The notes beneath the pieces are model-generated. The model saw nothing but the letters and a program-made list of their open reading frames with translations, was not told the DNA's origin and made no database searches. Both the position numbers and the translations under genes were made by a program. A stretch of 64,000 nucleotides of DNA. Source: Rheinheimera sp. GTDB lineage: Bacteria > Pseudomonadota > Gammaproteobacteria > Enterobacterales > Alteromonadaceae. Positions 27,860 through 37,577 of the stretch are shown here, piece by piece; positions within the stretch are counted from its first letter, which is position 1, and each line of letters starts with the position of its first letter. The stretch spans positions 210,778-274,777 of the forward strand of contig DPJG01000033.1 of the NCBI GenBank assembly GCA_003543135.1, in the 5' to 3' direction.

Positions 27860-28339
27860 TCAGCTGGCCTGCACGGTTTGGGGTGTCACACCAAGCTGGC
27901 GATAATGTTTATACTTTTGCCGGGCTATGTCTTTGTCAGACTCAGCCGCTGGCACAAATTCGATGATCTGACTGAACCTGTTGGCAAATGCCGGTACAGC
28001 AGCGGTTAAATTAATTAATACCTGACGGTTATTTTTGGGGGGCAGCCAGCTGATTTCAACCGGCGCGCCGCGGGCAGGGCCTTCACCCACCAGGTTATGC
28101 GGTACAAAACTGTGCGCATCAAACTGCCATAATACCTCATCGACCTGTTCAGCGTCTTGCTGATTTGCGCAGTACACAAAGACTTTCAGATTTTGCCGGT
28201 ACATAGCTGCACAGAGCTGACAGGCCAGCAGCAGCTGATTATTCCCCTTTGCTTCTCTGCTATCACCCAGTACTTCGCTGCGATCCGCCGACGCTTCGCT
28301 GGGGTCAGCTGCTTTGGGCAAATAAAACTGAACTTGCAT
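27860..28339 (-). CDS. holC: DNA polymerase III chi subunit
   Basis: 159 residues from the ATG at 28339 ([10 protein letters not shown]) with an AAGG ribosome site. Chi links the clamp loader to single-strand binding protein. Diagnostic segments are [41 protein letters not shown] and the C-terminal [11 protein letters not shown]. It is longer than the 147-residue E. coli protein because of an acidic, Ser/Asp-rich insertion near residues 11-32 ([19 protein letters not shown]) after the first strand. It is followed by valS. Confidence 0.9.
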   Translation of the reverse strand: MQVQFYLPKAADPSEASADRSEVLGDSREAKGNNQLLLACQLCAAMYRQNLKVFVYCANQQDAEQVDEVLWQFDAHSFVPHNLVGEGPARGAPVEISWLPPKNNRQVLINLTAAVPAFANRFSQIIEFVPAAESDKDIARQKYKHYRQLGVTPQTVQAS

Positions 28340-28385
28340 CAGTGGCCTTCTGTTGTGCTGTGGCAGCCCAAAGGCTGCAGCGGCT

Positions 28386-28419
28386 AAAAACAAAACTGGC
28401 CAGGGTTCCCGGGCCAGTT
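28386..28419 (-). terminator. pepA terminator
   Basis: Read on the minus strand, a hairpin with arms AACTGGCC and GGCCAGTT (plus 28395-28402 and 28412-28419) is followed by a T-rich tail (plus AAAAACAAA at 28386-28394). It lies 31 bases after the pepA stop, and it suggests that holC-valS have their own promoter. Confidence 0.75.
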
Positions 28420-28449
28420 GCTGCGCAAAATAACTGCAGAGAAGTTCGC

Positions 28450-29958
28450 TTAACTTTCCGGATGATGGCCGGCACGGTTAATTAAAAACTGCATCAGCAT
28501 AGCCACAGGGCGACCTGTGGCACCTTTGTCTTTGCCGCCGCTGCGCCAGGCAGTGCCGGCAATGTCTAAATGCGCCCAGTTATATTTGCGGGTGAATTTT
28601 GATAAAAAACAAGCGGCGGTAATAGTACCGGCGGCGCGGCCACCTAAGTTACTAAAGTCGGCAAAAGGACTTTCTAACTGGTCGTGGTAATCATCCCACA
28701 AAGGTAAACGCCAGGCGCGATCGCCACTTTGCTCTGATGCATTGAGAATTTCATGCGCCAGCGGATTGTGGTTACTCAAAAGGCCAGTGGCATGTTTACC
28801 CAGCGCAATGACACAGGCACCGGTTAAAGTGGCCACGTCTATCACCACATCCGGGTCAAAACGCTCGACATAAGTGAGCGCATCACAAAGTACTAAACGG
28901 CCTTCGGCATCTGTGTTTAACACTTCCACCGTTTGGCCTGACATAGTGGTTAATACATCACCGGGGCGATAAGCTTTGCCATCGGGCATGTTCTCAGCTG
29001 CGGCCAATACACCAATCACATTCAGCGGTAAACCCAAAGATGCCACGGCGTTCATGGTACCCAGCACAGAAGCGGCGCCACACATGTCGTATTTCATTTC
29101 GTCCATGGCGTCACTGGGTTTAATGCTGATACCACCGGTATCAAAAGTTAAACCTTTGCCCACCAGCACCACAGGGGCGCTGTTGTCCATGGCACCCTGA
29201 TATTTAATCACCGCCATTTTGGCTTCGTTGTCAGAACCGCGGGCTACAGCTAAATAAGAATGCATCCCCAGCGCTGTCATTTGGGGCACACCCAGCACTT
29301 CAATGCTGAGTTTGTCGCTGATAGTGGCCAGACCCTGCGCCTGTTCAGCCAGCCAGGCCGGAGTACAGATATTCGGTGGCATATTGCCAACGTCTTTACA
29401 TTGTTTAATGCCGGCCGCAATGGCCAGGCCATGTTCAACGGCTTTTTCACCTATGGTGAGGTCACGGCGGGTTGGCACGTTAAACACAATTTTGCGCAGC
29501 GGACGACGGGTTTCGTCTTTTTTGCTTTTGAGCTTATCAAAGGTGTACAGGCAATCCTGGGTGGTTTCCACAGCGTGGCGCACTTTCCAGTAGGTATCGC
29601 GGCCTTTGACATGCAGCTCAGATAAAAAGCACACAGCTTCCATTGAGCCTGTTTCATTCAGAGTACTGATGGTTTTGGCAATGATCTGACGGTACTGACG
29701 CTCGTCCAGCTCACGCTCTTTGCCACAACCGACCAATAACACTCTTTCGCTTAGTACGTTAGGCACATGATGCAACAGCAACATCTGGCCTGGTTTGCCT
29801 TCCAGATCACCACGGCGCAGCAGGTTACTGATATAACCTTCGCTGATTTTATCTAATTGTTCGGCCACCGCAGATAACCGGCGTGGTTCATACACGCCGA
29901 CAACAATACAAGCACTGCGTTGTTTCTCCGGACTTCCGCTTTTAACGCTGAACTCCAT
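28450..29958 (-). CDS. pepA: Leucyl aminopeptidase A
   Basis: 502 residues (E. coli 503). M17 family hexameric metallo-aminopeptidase that releases N-terminal residues; in E. coli it also binds DNA in Xer recombination and carAB control. The M17 signature [14 protein letters not shown] is present, with metal-binding residues in [18 protein letters not shown] and [10 protein letters not shown]. It is divergent from lptF, which is a conserved arrangement. The N-terminal domain (1-180) is complete. Confidence 0.96.
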   Translation of the reverse strand: MEFSVKSGSPEKQRSACIVVGVYEPRRLSAVAEQLDKISEGYISNLLRRGDLEGKPGQMLLLHHVPNVLSERVLLVGCGKERELDERQYRQIIAKTISTLNETGSMEAVCFLSELHVKGRDTYWKVRHAVETTQDCLYTFDKLKSKKDETRRPLRKIVFNVPTRRDLTIGEKAVEHGLAIAAGIKQCKDVGNMPPNICTPAWLAEQAQGLATISDKLSIEVLGVPQMTALGMHSYLAVARGSDNEAKMAVIKYQGAMDNSAPVVLVGKGLTFDTGGISIKPSDAMDEMKYDMCGAASVLGTMNAVASLGLPLNVIGVLAAAENMPDGKAYRPGDVLTTMSGQTVEVLNTDAEGRLVLCDALTYVERFDPDVVIDVATLTGACVIALGKHATGLLSNHNPLAHEILNASEQSGDRAWRLPLWDDYHDQLESPFADFSNLGGRAAGTITAACFLSKFTRKYNWAHLDIAGTAWRSGGKDKGATGRPVAMLMQFLINRAGHHPES

Positions 29959-30144
29959 GTCAACTCCTGATTCTGATGGACTATGCTGGGGTAACGCCGC
30001 GCTTTAGGCCAGTAAAAGAGGTGCTGGCGCTGATAAAAAAGCTCGGATTTCACCGGACTTTAGTCGATAATAATTGCTATAAATATCCAGTTTACTTAAA
30101 AATTGCCAGGGTGCCAGCAAAAAGACTGGTTTTTGGGGGGCATT

Positions 30145-31257
30145 TTGATTGTTTTTCGTTATTTGATTGGCGAAGTATTTAAATCTCAGCTGGCTGTGTT
30201 TCTGATTTTAATCACTATTATCTTAAGCCAGCGCTTTGTCAAAACCTTAGCAGACGCCTCAGAGGGCGAGCTGCCTGCTTCACTTGTGCTCACTTTGGTG
30301 GCATTAAAACTGCCGCAGATGGCCATTCTTATTTTACCTTTGGCGGCATTTTTAGGGGTTTTAATCGCCTACGGCCGGATTTACGCAGAAAGTGAAATGA
30401 CAGTGTTGCATGCCACTGGTGTCAGTGAATGGCTAGTGGGGCGTATGACACTGGTGTTGTCTTTATTCATTGCCTTGCTGGCCGGTGGTTTAACTTTGTA
30501 TTTAAGCCCCTGGGCGGCTGAGCGTGAATATCAGCTGCTGGAAAAAGTGTCGTCCGATCCGGGTTTATCCACGCTTATTCCCGGGCGTTTCCAGCAAACT
30601 TCCAATGAAAAAGCCGTGGTGTTTGTCCAGGATATCAGCCGTGACGGCCACAGTCTGTCCAAAGTGTTTCTGGCGCAACAAGCCACTGAAGATGGTGGTC
30701 AGCATTCGGTGGTGTATGCACAAACCGGTACAGTGCAGGAAGACAATACCGGCGCGCAGCGTCTGGTGCTGAGCAATGGCCGCAGGTATGCAGGTGCTGT
30801 GGATGCACCTGAATATGATGTGCTGGAGTTTGGCCGTTATGATTTGCAAATCCGTGAACAGCAGGTCGAGCAGCGCCGGCGTAAATTAAAAAGTTTACCC
30901 ACCATGGATTTATATCAGCAGCGCGATAACCCCGAGGCTGTGGCTGAGCTGCATTGGCGGCTGGCCATTCCGTTGTCTATTCCCATTTTAATGTTGCTGG
31001 CGGTGCCGCTCAGTAAAGTGAACCCACGTCAGGGCAAGTTTGGCCGTTTGCTGCCGGCTTTGTCGTTGTTTTTGCTGTATTACATGCTGCTGATTGTCAG
31101 CACCAATTTGCTGCAAAAAGAAAAACTCCCTCAGGCGGTTGGGCTTTGGTGGATCCATGGCCTGATGCTGGTGCTGGTGGTGGTGTTATTGCTGCAAAGC
31201 CGGGCCGGTGCGCAGCGGCTCAAAGCCAGAATTTTTGGCCGGGGTGAACATGCTTAA
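30145..31257 (+). CDS. lptF: LPS export permease LptF
   Basis: 370 residues from a TTG at 30145 (IVFRYLIGEVFKSQ), preceded by a G-run ribosome site and aligning with the E. coli LptF start (366 residues). Upstream in-frame codons from 30103 do not resemble the family. Inner-membrane YjgP/YjgQ permease with six transmembrane helices and a periplasmic beta-jellyroll domain (about 130-250). With LptG and the LptB ATPase it extracts lipopolysaccharide. RLAIPLSIPILMLLAVPLSKVNPRQGKFG is the conserved C-terminal segment. It overlaps lptG by eight bases. Confidence 0.94.
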   Translation: MIVFRYLIGEVFKSQLAVFLILITIILSQRFVKTLADASEGELPASLVLTLVALKLPQMAILILPLAAFLGVLIAYGRIYAESEMTVLHATGVSEWLVGRMTLVLSLFIALLAGGLTLYLSPWAAEREYQLLEKVSSDPGLSTLIPGRFQQTSNEKAVVFVQDISRDGHSLSKVFLAQQATEDGGQHSVVYAQTGTVQEDNTGAQRLVLSNGRRYAGAVDAPEYDVLEFGRYDLQIREQQVEQRRRKLKSLPTMDLYQQRDNPEAVAELHWRLAIPLSIPILMLLAVPLSKVNPRQGKFGRLLPALSLFLLYYMLLIVSTNLLQKEKLPQAVGLWWIHGLMLVLVVVLLLQSRAGAQRLKARIFGRGEHA

Positions 31258-32311
31258 GATTGTCGATATTTACATTGGTCGCAGTATTCTGACCACCTCG
31301 GCTTTGTCATTGTCTGTGCTGCTGATTTTATCCGGCATGTTCCGTTTTATTGATCAGCTGAAAGTTGACCGCGGTGACTACACAGCGCTGACGGCGGCGA
31401 TGTTCAGCTTGTTCAGTGTGCCGGGCGATATGGTGTTGTTTTTCCCGATGGCAGCGTTAATTGGCGCTTTGATTGGCCTTGGTATGCTGGCCAGCAACAG
31501 CGAGCTGGTGGTGATGCAGGCCTCAGGTATGTCCAGGCTGAATATTATCGGCTCTGTGATGAAAACCGCGTTATTGATGATGGTGCTGGTGATGGCGGTG
31601 GGCGAGTGGCTGGCGCCGGCTTCGGAAAAGTTTGCCAGAGAACTGAAAACCAAAGCCATTTCCGGCGGTAATTTATTTGCGGCGCAGCAAGGGGTTTGGG
31701 CCAAAGATGGCGACGATTTTGTCAATATCCGTCAGGTGTCAGACGATGGCAGTCTGAAAAACGTCACTATTTATCAGTTTTCGCCTGAGCTGGTGTTGCA
31801 GGGCATTATTAACGCCAAGTCGGCGGTATTTGTTGCCGGTGTCTGGCAATTAGAGCAGGTCAGCCGCTTGAATTTTCGGGATGACAAAGTTGAACAGCAT
31901 CAATGGGCGCAGCAGCGTTGGCGTTCTGGTTTAACACCGGACAAACTCGGCGTGGTCAGTGTTAAACCTGAACTTCTGAGTTTACAGGGTTTAAGCAGTT
32001 ATCTGGATTATCTGGATGCCAATCAACAGGACAGCAGCCGTTATCAGCTGGCGTACTGGCGTAAAGCCACTCAGCCGTTAACCATAGTGGCAATGATGCT
32101 GATGGCGTTGTCGTTTATTTTTGGCCCGCTGCGCAGCGTGACTATGGCAGCAAGGGTGCTGATGGGTATTCTGACCGGTTTTGCTTTTCATATGGCCAAT
32201 GAAGTGTTTGGCCCTATTGCGCTGGTCTATCAGTTACCGCCTGTGCTTGGCGCTGTGTTGCCCAGCGGCATTTTTATTGCGGTTTCTGTGTATCTGATGC
32301 AGAAAAAATAA
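31250..32311 (+). CDS. lptG: LPS export permease LptG
   Basis: 353 residues from the ATG at 31250 (MLKIVDIYIGRSI), within the end of lptF; an upstream in-frame start at 31208 is rejected. Partner of LptF in the LptB2FG complex. Six transmembrane helices with a central periplasmic domain; EWLAPASEKFARELKTKAISG, then NIRQV and a C-terminal FGPLRSVTMAARVLMG match the family. No other lpt genes are nearby, as usual. Confidence 0.94.
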   Translation: MLKIVDIYIGRSILTTSALSLSVLLILSGMFRFIDQLKVDRGDYTALTAAMFSLFSVPGDMVLFFPMAALIGALIGLGMLASNSELVVMQASGMSRLNIIGSVMKTALLMMVLVMAVGEWLAPASEKFARELKTKAISGGNLFAAQQGVWAKDGDDFVNIRQVSDDGSLKNVTIYQFSPELVLQGIINAKSAVFVAGVWQLEQVSRLNFRDDKVEQHQWAQQRWRSGLTPDKLGVVSVKPELLSLQGLSSYLDYLDANQQDSSRYQLAYWRKATQPLTIVAMMLMALSFIFGPLRSVTMAARVLMGILTGFAFHMANEVFGPIALVYQLPPVLGAVLPSGIFIAVSVYLMQKK

Positions 32312-32349
32312 CAGCCACAGCCTGATGCGGGTATTTTGCTGTGATGGAT

Positions 32350-33129
32350 TTAGTGCTGAAACTGGCCCGGGTTTTGATTGTACTGGCGGATAATCGCATC
32401 AAAACGGCCATTGTGTTTCAGCTCATTCAGGGCCTGTTGCAGGCGGTGGGCAAGTTCAGGCGACACCGCTTTATTCAGCGCCAGAAAGTTATTGCCTATA
32501 GCTGAAATGTCCAGTACCGGCTCCACCAGGCGCATATCTTTGCCATATTTGGCCAGCCAGTTGGGCAACACCAGCTCAGAGCCGATAATCAGGTCTACTT
32601 TTCCCTGTAAAAACAGCGGAATAGGTTCTGATTTGGTGGCAAAATCCAAAAGGTTTACACCCCGTTTAAACCCTTGATCTGTCAGATATTCTTCATAAAC
32701 ATCACCCCGAGCTACTGCAATGCCAAAATTTTTTGCATCGGCGAGATTTTTGGGCGCAATTTGCGGCCGGCTTTTTAGCCGGTATAAATAAGCTTTGGCC
32801 GAGGCGATAGGGCCAACCCACTGAAACAGCTCACTGCGTTTGGGGGTTCTGACCGTTGGAAACAAACCACTTTGCGGGTCTTGTTGGGCTTTTTCAAAAG
32901 CGCGCAGCCAGGGCAGGCTCACCATGTCACATTTTAACTGTGCCAGAGTACAGGCTTCTTGCATGATGTCGGCGTTAATGCCGCGAATTTTGCCCTGATG
33001 TAAATAACTATAAGGCGGGAACTCTTCGGTATATAAGGTCAGACCCAGTTGTTGCGGCGCAGCCACCAGATTTTGCACGCTGCATAAACAACAGAACAAC
33101 AAGCTGAATACAGGCAAAGGCAACCGCAT
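32350..33129 (-). CDS. Orphan periplasmic solute-binding protein (family 3)
   Basis: 259 residues from the ATG at 33129, with CCGGAG eight bases upstream; 25 earlier in-frame codons are rejected. A signal peptide ends near LVAA. The mature part begins LGLTLYTEEFPPYSYLHQGKIRGINADIM, a clear family-3 (amino-acid type) binding fold, and ends with the ALNELKHNGRFDAIIRQY helix. No permease or ATPase gene is adjacent, so it may feed a distant transporter or act as a sensor. Convergent with lptG. Confidence 0.82.
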   Translation of the reverse strand: MRLPLPVFSLLFCCLCSVQNLVAAPQQLGLTLYTEEFPPYSYLHQGKIRGINADIMQEACTLAQLKCDMVSLPWLRAFEKAQQDPQSGLFPTVRTPKRSELFQWVGPIASAKAYLYRLKSRPQIAPKNLADAKNFGIAVARGDVYEEYLTDQGFKRGVNLLDFATKSEPIPLFLQGKVDLIIGSELVLPNWLAKYGKDMRLVEPVLDISAIGNNFLALNKAVSPELAHRLQQALNELKHNGRFDAIIRQYNQNPGQFQH

Positions 33130-33390
33130 CTGACAAACTCCGGATGATTTGTGCGCAATATGCCAGAGTCTGTGCCGATAGGGTAGTTTTTGTTTGAGAA
33201 CCACTTGGCAGCACTGTGCCAGTCTGATGTTGCATTCTTGTTGCTGTTTAAATGGTGCTTGCTAAAGCTGCTTGATTTGACTTATTTTTTAACTGGTAGC
33301 CTTGAGTGGGTGCTTTTGCTTATGACTGCAAACACCAGCTGATGGCATTCACTTCAAGCGTTCAGGCTTGGCAGAATACAAGGAATATTT

Positions 33391-33720
33391 ATGTCTACTT
33401 ATGTGCAGGAACCGGGACAAGACAGTAAAAACCTGGCGGCGATAACCCATGTGGCTTCGATCTTTTTTGCTTTTTTGGCACCTTTACTGGTGTACCTGAT
33501 TAAATCCGATGATGAATTTGTGAAAAGCACCGCCAAAGAAGGGCTGAATTTTGCCATCACAGTGCTGCTGGTGTATATGCTGCTGGGCATTTCGGTGATA
33601 GGTGTTGCGCTGATGCCAGTGTTATGGCTCGCGACTGTGGTGCTGTATATTCTTGCCGCCAAAACTGCCAGCGAGGGCCAGGTGTATCGTTTTCCGCTGA
33701 CCTGGCGTCTGGTGAAATAA
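33391..33720 (+). CDS. DUF4870 small membrane protein
   Basis: 109 residues with the DUF4870/TIC20-like layout: SKNLAAITHVASIFFAFLAPLLVYLIKSDDEFVKSTAKEGLNF-type N-terminal helix pair (LVYLI then EGLNFAIT), followed by two further helices. Function is unknown. It stands alone between a divergent binding-protein gene and trkH. Confidence 0.85.
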   Translation: MSTYVQEPGQDSKNLAAITHVASIFFAFLAPLLVYLIKSDDEFVKSTAKEGLNFAITVLLVYMLLGISVIGVALMPVLWLATVVLYILAAKTASEGQVYRFPLTWRLVK

Positions 33721-33901
33721 TTGCGGCAAACAGGCTGGCAGCAGGGATAAATACTGCAGCTGTCAGCCTTGCTATTGAAGCTTGTGCCCTCAAGCCAACA
33801 GTGCTTTTTTCTGCTCAAATCCGAATCTTTATACAATCTTTATAATGCGGCTTTGCCACAGCTTATAAGATCGCAGTTATCTGCTGTTCTGGTGTGTTGT
33901 G

Positions 33902-35383
33902 ATGACGACTGCTGTGATGTCCCGTGTGTTGTTGGTGCCTGGCCGGTATTTAATGTACCGGGTTCTGGGTTATTTATTGTTGCTGCTGTCACTGGTGCAG
34001 CTGCTTGGCATGCTGGTGGCGATTTATTACCACGAAAGTATCTTCTGGGTGTTTTTAACCTGCGCAGTGCTGGGTGCAGTGGTGGGTTATACGCTGATTT
34101 ATCTTGGGCGGGGGGCAAGTGATTTAAAAAGCCGGCAGCTGTTTTTATTAACCACCTTAAGCTGGCTGATGTTATGTTTTTTTGCTGCTTTACCTATCTG
34201 GTGGATAGTACCGGATTGCAGCTTTACCGACGCCTGGTTTGAAGCCGTTTCTGCGGTAACAACCACAGGCTCCACTGTGTTATCCGGTCTGGACCATATG
34301 CCCAAAGGCCTGTTGTTCTGGCGTGCCGTACTGAACTGGATAGGTGGCATTGGGATTATTGTGATGGCCATTGCCATTTTGCCGGCGTTAAAAATTGGTG
34401 GTATGCGGTTATTTAAAACGGAAAGCTCAGACACTTCAGAAAAAATTCTGCCGCGCAGCTCTTCGATGTCGGCTGCTATTGGCATGGTGTATCTGGTGCT
34501 GAGTGCCGTGACTATGCTCAGTTATTATCTGGCCGGTATGACAGGTTTTGATGCCATTAGCCATGGCATGACCACAGTAGCAACAGGTGGTTTTGCCAAT
34601 TACGACGCTTCTTTTGGCCAGTATAAAGACACACCGCTGATTTTCTGGCTCAGCAGCTTTTTTATGCTGGCGGCGGCTATGCCTTTTGTACTTTTTGTCA
34701 GTACGGTCAAAGGCAACCGGCTGGCGTTGTGGCGTGACCCTCAGGTGCGGGCTTTTATAGCCATAGTGCTGGTGGCGGCGCTGACGCTGACTTTTTATCA
34801 GGTGCAACAACAAAACCGGCCCTGGTTTGATGCGCTTACCCATAGTTTGTTTAATGTGGTGTCGGTGATCACCACTTGTGGTTATGCCTCAGAAGACTAT
34901 ACGCTGTGGGGCAATCTGGCGGTGATGCTGTTTTTTTATCTGACCTTCGCCGGTGCCTGCTCTGGTTCTACTTCGGGTGGTTTAAAAATATTCCGGATTC
35001 AGCTGGCAGCTATGCTGTTGGTGAAACAAATGAAGTTGCTCATTCATCCAAGAGCAGTCTGGGATCAGCGTTATGGCGGCAAAAAGGTTGATGACCAGCT
35101 ATTGGGCACTGTGCTGGCCTTTTGTTTTATTTATTTTGCCACTATCGCTTTTATTGCCATGGCTTTGTCGTTTTATCAGCTGGATTTAGTGACAGCTGTG
35201 ACAGGTGCCGCCACTGCAGTTGCCAATGTTGGCCCAGGCCTTGGCAATATTATTGGTCCTGCCGGCAATTTTTCCAGCTTGCCGGACGGGGCCAAATGGT
35301 GGTTAAGTTTAGGCATGCTGATGGGACGGCTGGAGATTTTAACTTTGCTGATATTATTTACCCCTTCTTACTGGCGTTATTAA
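33902..35383 (+). CDS. trkH: TrkH-family potassium uptake protein
   Basis: 493 residues from the ATG at 33902 (a GTG just before and an ATG at 33917 are alternatives). Polytopic K+ transporter with four pore loops showing the filter residues: VTTTGST, TVATGGF, ITTCGYAS and ANVGPGLG. The WIGGIGIIVMAIAILP and CSGSTSGGLKIFR segments are diagnostic. TrkH needs a cytosolic TrkA gating ring, which is not encoded here. A KdpD-like kinase gene follows after one base and a KdpE-like regulator after that, so potassium-responsive control in the same operon is likely. Confidence 0.92.
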   Translation: MTTAVMSRVLLVPGRYLMYRVLGYLLLLLSLVQLLGMLVAIYYHESIFWVFLTCAVLGAVVGYTLIYLGRGASDLKSRQLFLLTTLSWLMLCFFAALPIWWIVPDCSFTDAWFEAVSAVTTTGSTVLSGLDHMPKGLLFWRAVLNWIGGIGIIVMAIAILPALKIGGMRLFKTESSDTSEKILPRSSSMSAAIGMVYLVLSAVTMLSYYLAGMTGFDAISHGMTTVATGGFANYDASFGQYKDTPLIFWLSSFFMLAAAMPFVLFVSTVKGNRLALWRDPQVRAFIAIVLVAALTLTFYQVQQQNRPWFDALTHSLFNVVSVITTCGYASEDYTLWGNLAVMLFFYLTFAGACSGSTSGGLKIFRIQLAAMLLVKQMKLLIHPRAVWDQRYGGKKVDDQLLGTVLAFCFIYFATIAFIAMALSFYQLDLVTAVTGAATAVANVGPGLGNIIGPAGNFSSLPDGAKWWLSLGMLMGRLEILTLLILFTPSYWRY

Positions 35384-35384
35384 G

Positions 35385-36704
35385 ATGCGGCTGTACCAGA
35401 CGCGGCCTGACAAAAAACTCTGGGGTTGGTTTCACGCCATCGCCTGGCCTGTGCTTTTTACTACCCTGTTGATCCCACTACGCCAGCATATCAGTCCAAC
35501 CGATGTGGCCATGCTGCAACTGGTCTGGATCAGCTGGATGGCGCAGCGTTATGGCAAAACTCTGGCCATCACCAGCACTTTAGTGTCGGTGCTGGCGCTG
35601 AACTGGTGTTTTGTGCCGCCTTATTACACTTTGCATGTTCACGACACCCGCAATCTGATTAGTTTTGTGGTGATGGCAAGTCTGGGTATTTTTATCAGTT
35701 ATTTATCCGATCGTATTAACCGGCAACTGCAGAAGACCCGCAATCTGATGTCGCAGCTGAGGGGCATGTATATGCTGGCCAAAGGTTTGGCAAGCCGCAG
35801 CGACTGGCCAAGCCAATGTGCATTCGCCCAGAAGTTATTATCACGCCGTCTGCGTGCGCCGGTCAGGCTCTATGCCAGCGCTGTGGCTCCTGAAGCACAA
35901 GCCGGCTTTTGTCAGCTGCAATTGGGTAAAACGGTCGTGGTCGGCTGGATTGTGCTACCCGAAACACTGTTATTGCCCAACCATAATCTGCTACATGCGG
36001 CTCAGTCATTGTTAAGTCAGAGCCATGCTGCACTGGAGCTGCAGCATGAAGCCAATAAAAATCTGCTCAGGGTGGAGTCGGAGCAACAACGCGCCATGTT
36101 ATTAAGGTCGTTATCGCATGATTTACGCACGCCGCTGGCCACTATTATGGGCGCTTCGAGCATGCTGGCAGACACCAGCCTGACCTTATCGGACGAGCAG
36201 CGCCAGCAACAGGCACTGAATATTTACCGCCATAGCAAGCTGCTGCAACAACATTTTGAAAAGGTGCTGGAGCTGTCCAAAGCACAGCTGGCCGATGTGC
36301 AGCTGAAATACAGTCATTTTAGTTCAGACGATTTAATCGCCGGTGCTTTGGCCAGGCGCAGTGAATTGGCCACCGATATTGCCGCCAGATTACAGTGCCC
36401 ACCGGCGCTTGAACTTCGTGGAGACGCCGATTTACTGGAAATTGCGTTGGCCAATTTATTAGAAAATGCGCTGAAATACGGCACCGGCACTATTGAACTT
36501 GGTTGTGACACTGCTTTGCAGTGGCAGCGGCTGGAACTGCGCAATCACTTGCCGCCAATTGGCACTGCCAGCGGCAATGCTGCCGATGCCGGCCATGGCC
36601 TTGGCATTCGGATTTGTGAAACAGTGGCCGCTTTGCATCAGGGCCGTTTTAGTTTTTCACTTGAGCCGACTAAGGCCGTTGCTGTGCTGGAGTGGCCGTT
36701 ATGA
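35385..36704 (+). CDS. KdpD-like sensor kinase without the Usp/KdpD N-terminal domain
   Basis: 439 residues. It begins directly with a DUF4118 four-helix membrane domain (about 15-110; NWCFVPPYYTLHVHD), the KdpD sensor membrane part. HisKA follows with phospho-acceptor H245 in SLSHDLRTPLATIMG, then HATPase with LANLLENALKYG and GHGLGIRICETVA. The large cytosolic N-terminal KdpD/Usp region of full KdpD (about 390 residues) is absent. It starts one base after trkH and overlaps the regulator by ATGA. No kdpFABC genes are in the window. The likely role is control of trkH in response to K+ or osmotic state, by inference. Confidence 0.85.
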   Translation: MRLYQTRPDKKLWGWFHAIAWPVLFTTLLIPLRQHISPTDVAMLQLVWISWMAQRYGKTLAITSTLVSVLALNWCFVPPYYTLHVHDTRNLISFVVMASLGIFISYLSDRINRQLQKTRNLMSQLRGMYMLAKGLASRSDWPSQCAFAQKLLSRRLRAPVRLYASAVAPEAQAGFCQLQLGKTVVVGWIVLPETLLLPNHNLLHAAQSLLSQSHAALELQHEANKNLLRVESEQQRAMLLRSLSHDLRTPLATIMGASSMLADTSLTLSDEQRQQQALNIYRHSKLLQQHFEKVLELSKAQLADVQLKYSHFSSDDLIAGALARRSELATDIAARLQCPPALELRGDADLLEIALANLLENALKYGTGTIELGCDTALQWQRLELRNHLPPIGTASGNAADAGHGLGIRICETVAALHQGRFSFSLEPTKAVAVLEWPL

Positions 36705-37378
36705 ACCAGAAAATCCGGGTGTTGCTGCTGGAAGATGACGCCGGCATGCAGAGTTTTTTAGCGACTTTATTGGCCAGTCAGGGGTATTTGCCAGACATCT
36801 GTGCCTCAGGCCAACAAGGGCTGCAACTGCTGGCCGGCCAGGATTATGCATTGCTGCTGCTGGACCTTGGGTTGCCCGATCTGGATGGCCTGCAGTTATT
36901 AACCCAGCTGCGGTTATGGTCTGCTATACCGGTCATTATTATTTCGGCCCGTGGCAAAGAGCAGGACAAAGTGCAGGCGCTGGATTTAGGCGCCAACGAT
37001 TATGTCACTAAACCTTTTAGCGCCGGCGAGTTACTGGCGCGGATGCGCAGTGCACTCAGGCCGCGTCAGGGCACAGTGCGCCAATGGCAATTTGGCACTG
37101 TAACGCTGGATCCGGTGCAGCATATTGTGACTAAAGCCGGCGAGCGGGTGCATCTGACCAAAACCGAATATGAATTGTTGTTATGCCTGCTGCGCCATGC
37201 CGGTGTGGTGCAAACCCATAATCAGATTTTGCAACAGGTGTGGGGCGAGGCATATCAGGGCCGGCCTGAATATGTGCGGGTGCATATGGCGCAGCTGCGG
37301 CAAAAGCTGGAGGACAATCCGGCAGCGCCCCGCTATTTAACCACCGAAGCCGGAGTGGGATACAGGTTGTGTCTGTAA
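36701..37378 (+). CDS. KdpE-like OmpR-family response regulator
   Basis: 225 residues from the ATG overlapping the kinase stop (a GTG at 36692 is an alternative); the size equals E. coli KdpE. The receiver has E11/D12/D13, phospho-acceptor D55 in LLLDLGLPDLDG and K in GANDYVTKPF. The C-terminal winged helix contains LTKTEYELLLCLLRHAGVVQTHNQIL and VGYRLCL. It forms a two-component pair with the upstream kinase. Confidence 0.9.
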   Translation: MNQKIRVLLLEDDAGMQSFLATLLASQGYLPDICASGQQGLQLLAGQDYALLLLDLGLPDLDGLQLLTQLRLWSAIPVIIISARGKEQDKVQALDLGANDYVTKPFSAGELLARMRSALRPRQGTVRQWQFGTVTLDPVQHIVTKAGERVHLTKTEYELLLCLLRHAGVVQTHNQILQQVWGEAYQGRPEYVRVHMAQLRQKLEDNPAAPRYLTTEAGVGYRLCL

Positions 37379-37577
37379 GCTGTTGCTTATTTTTATGATA
37401 TAGCACAACTGCTTACATTATTTTTGCCCAAATAAAACCAAGGCAGCTGAGTTTTTTCTGCTGTTGCGCTAGCATCCGGTTAGCAGCTTTGTGCATCTAT
37501 AACAATTATTTTGTTGGCGGTAGCGACAGGCGACGCCGCCAGAGTACCAGCCTCAGACTCAGTAAAGGACAACCCAG

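Noticed and set aside
30103-30144. Earlier start for lptF
   Set aside because: The extra residues do not resemble LptF, while the TTG start aligns with the family.
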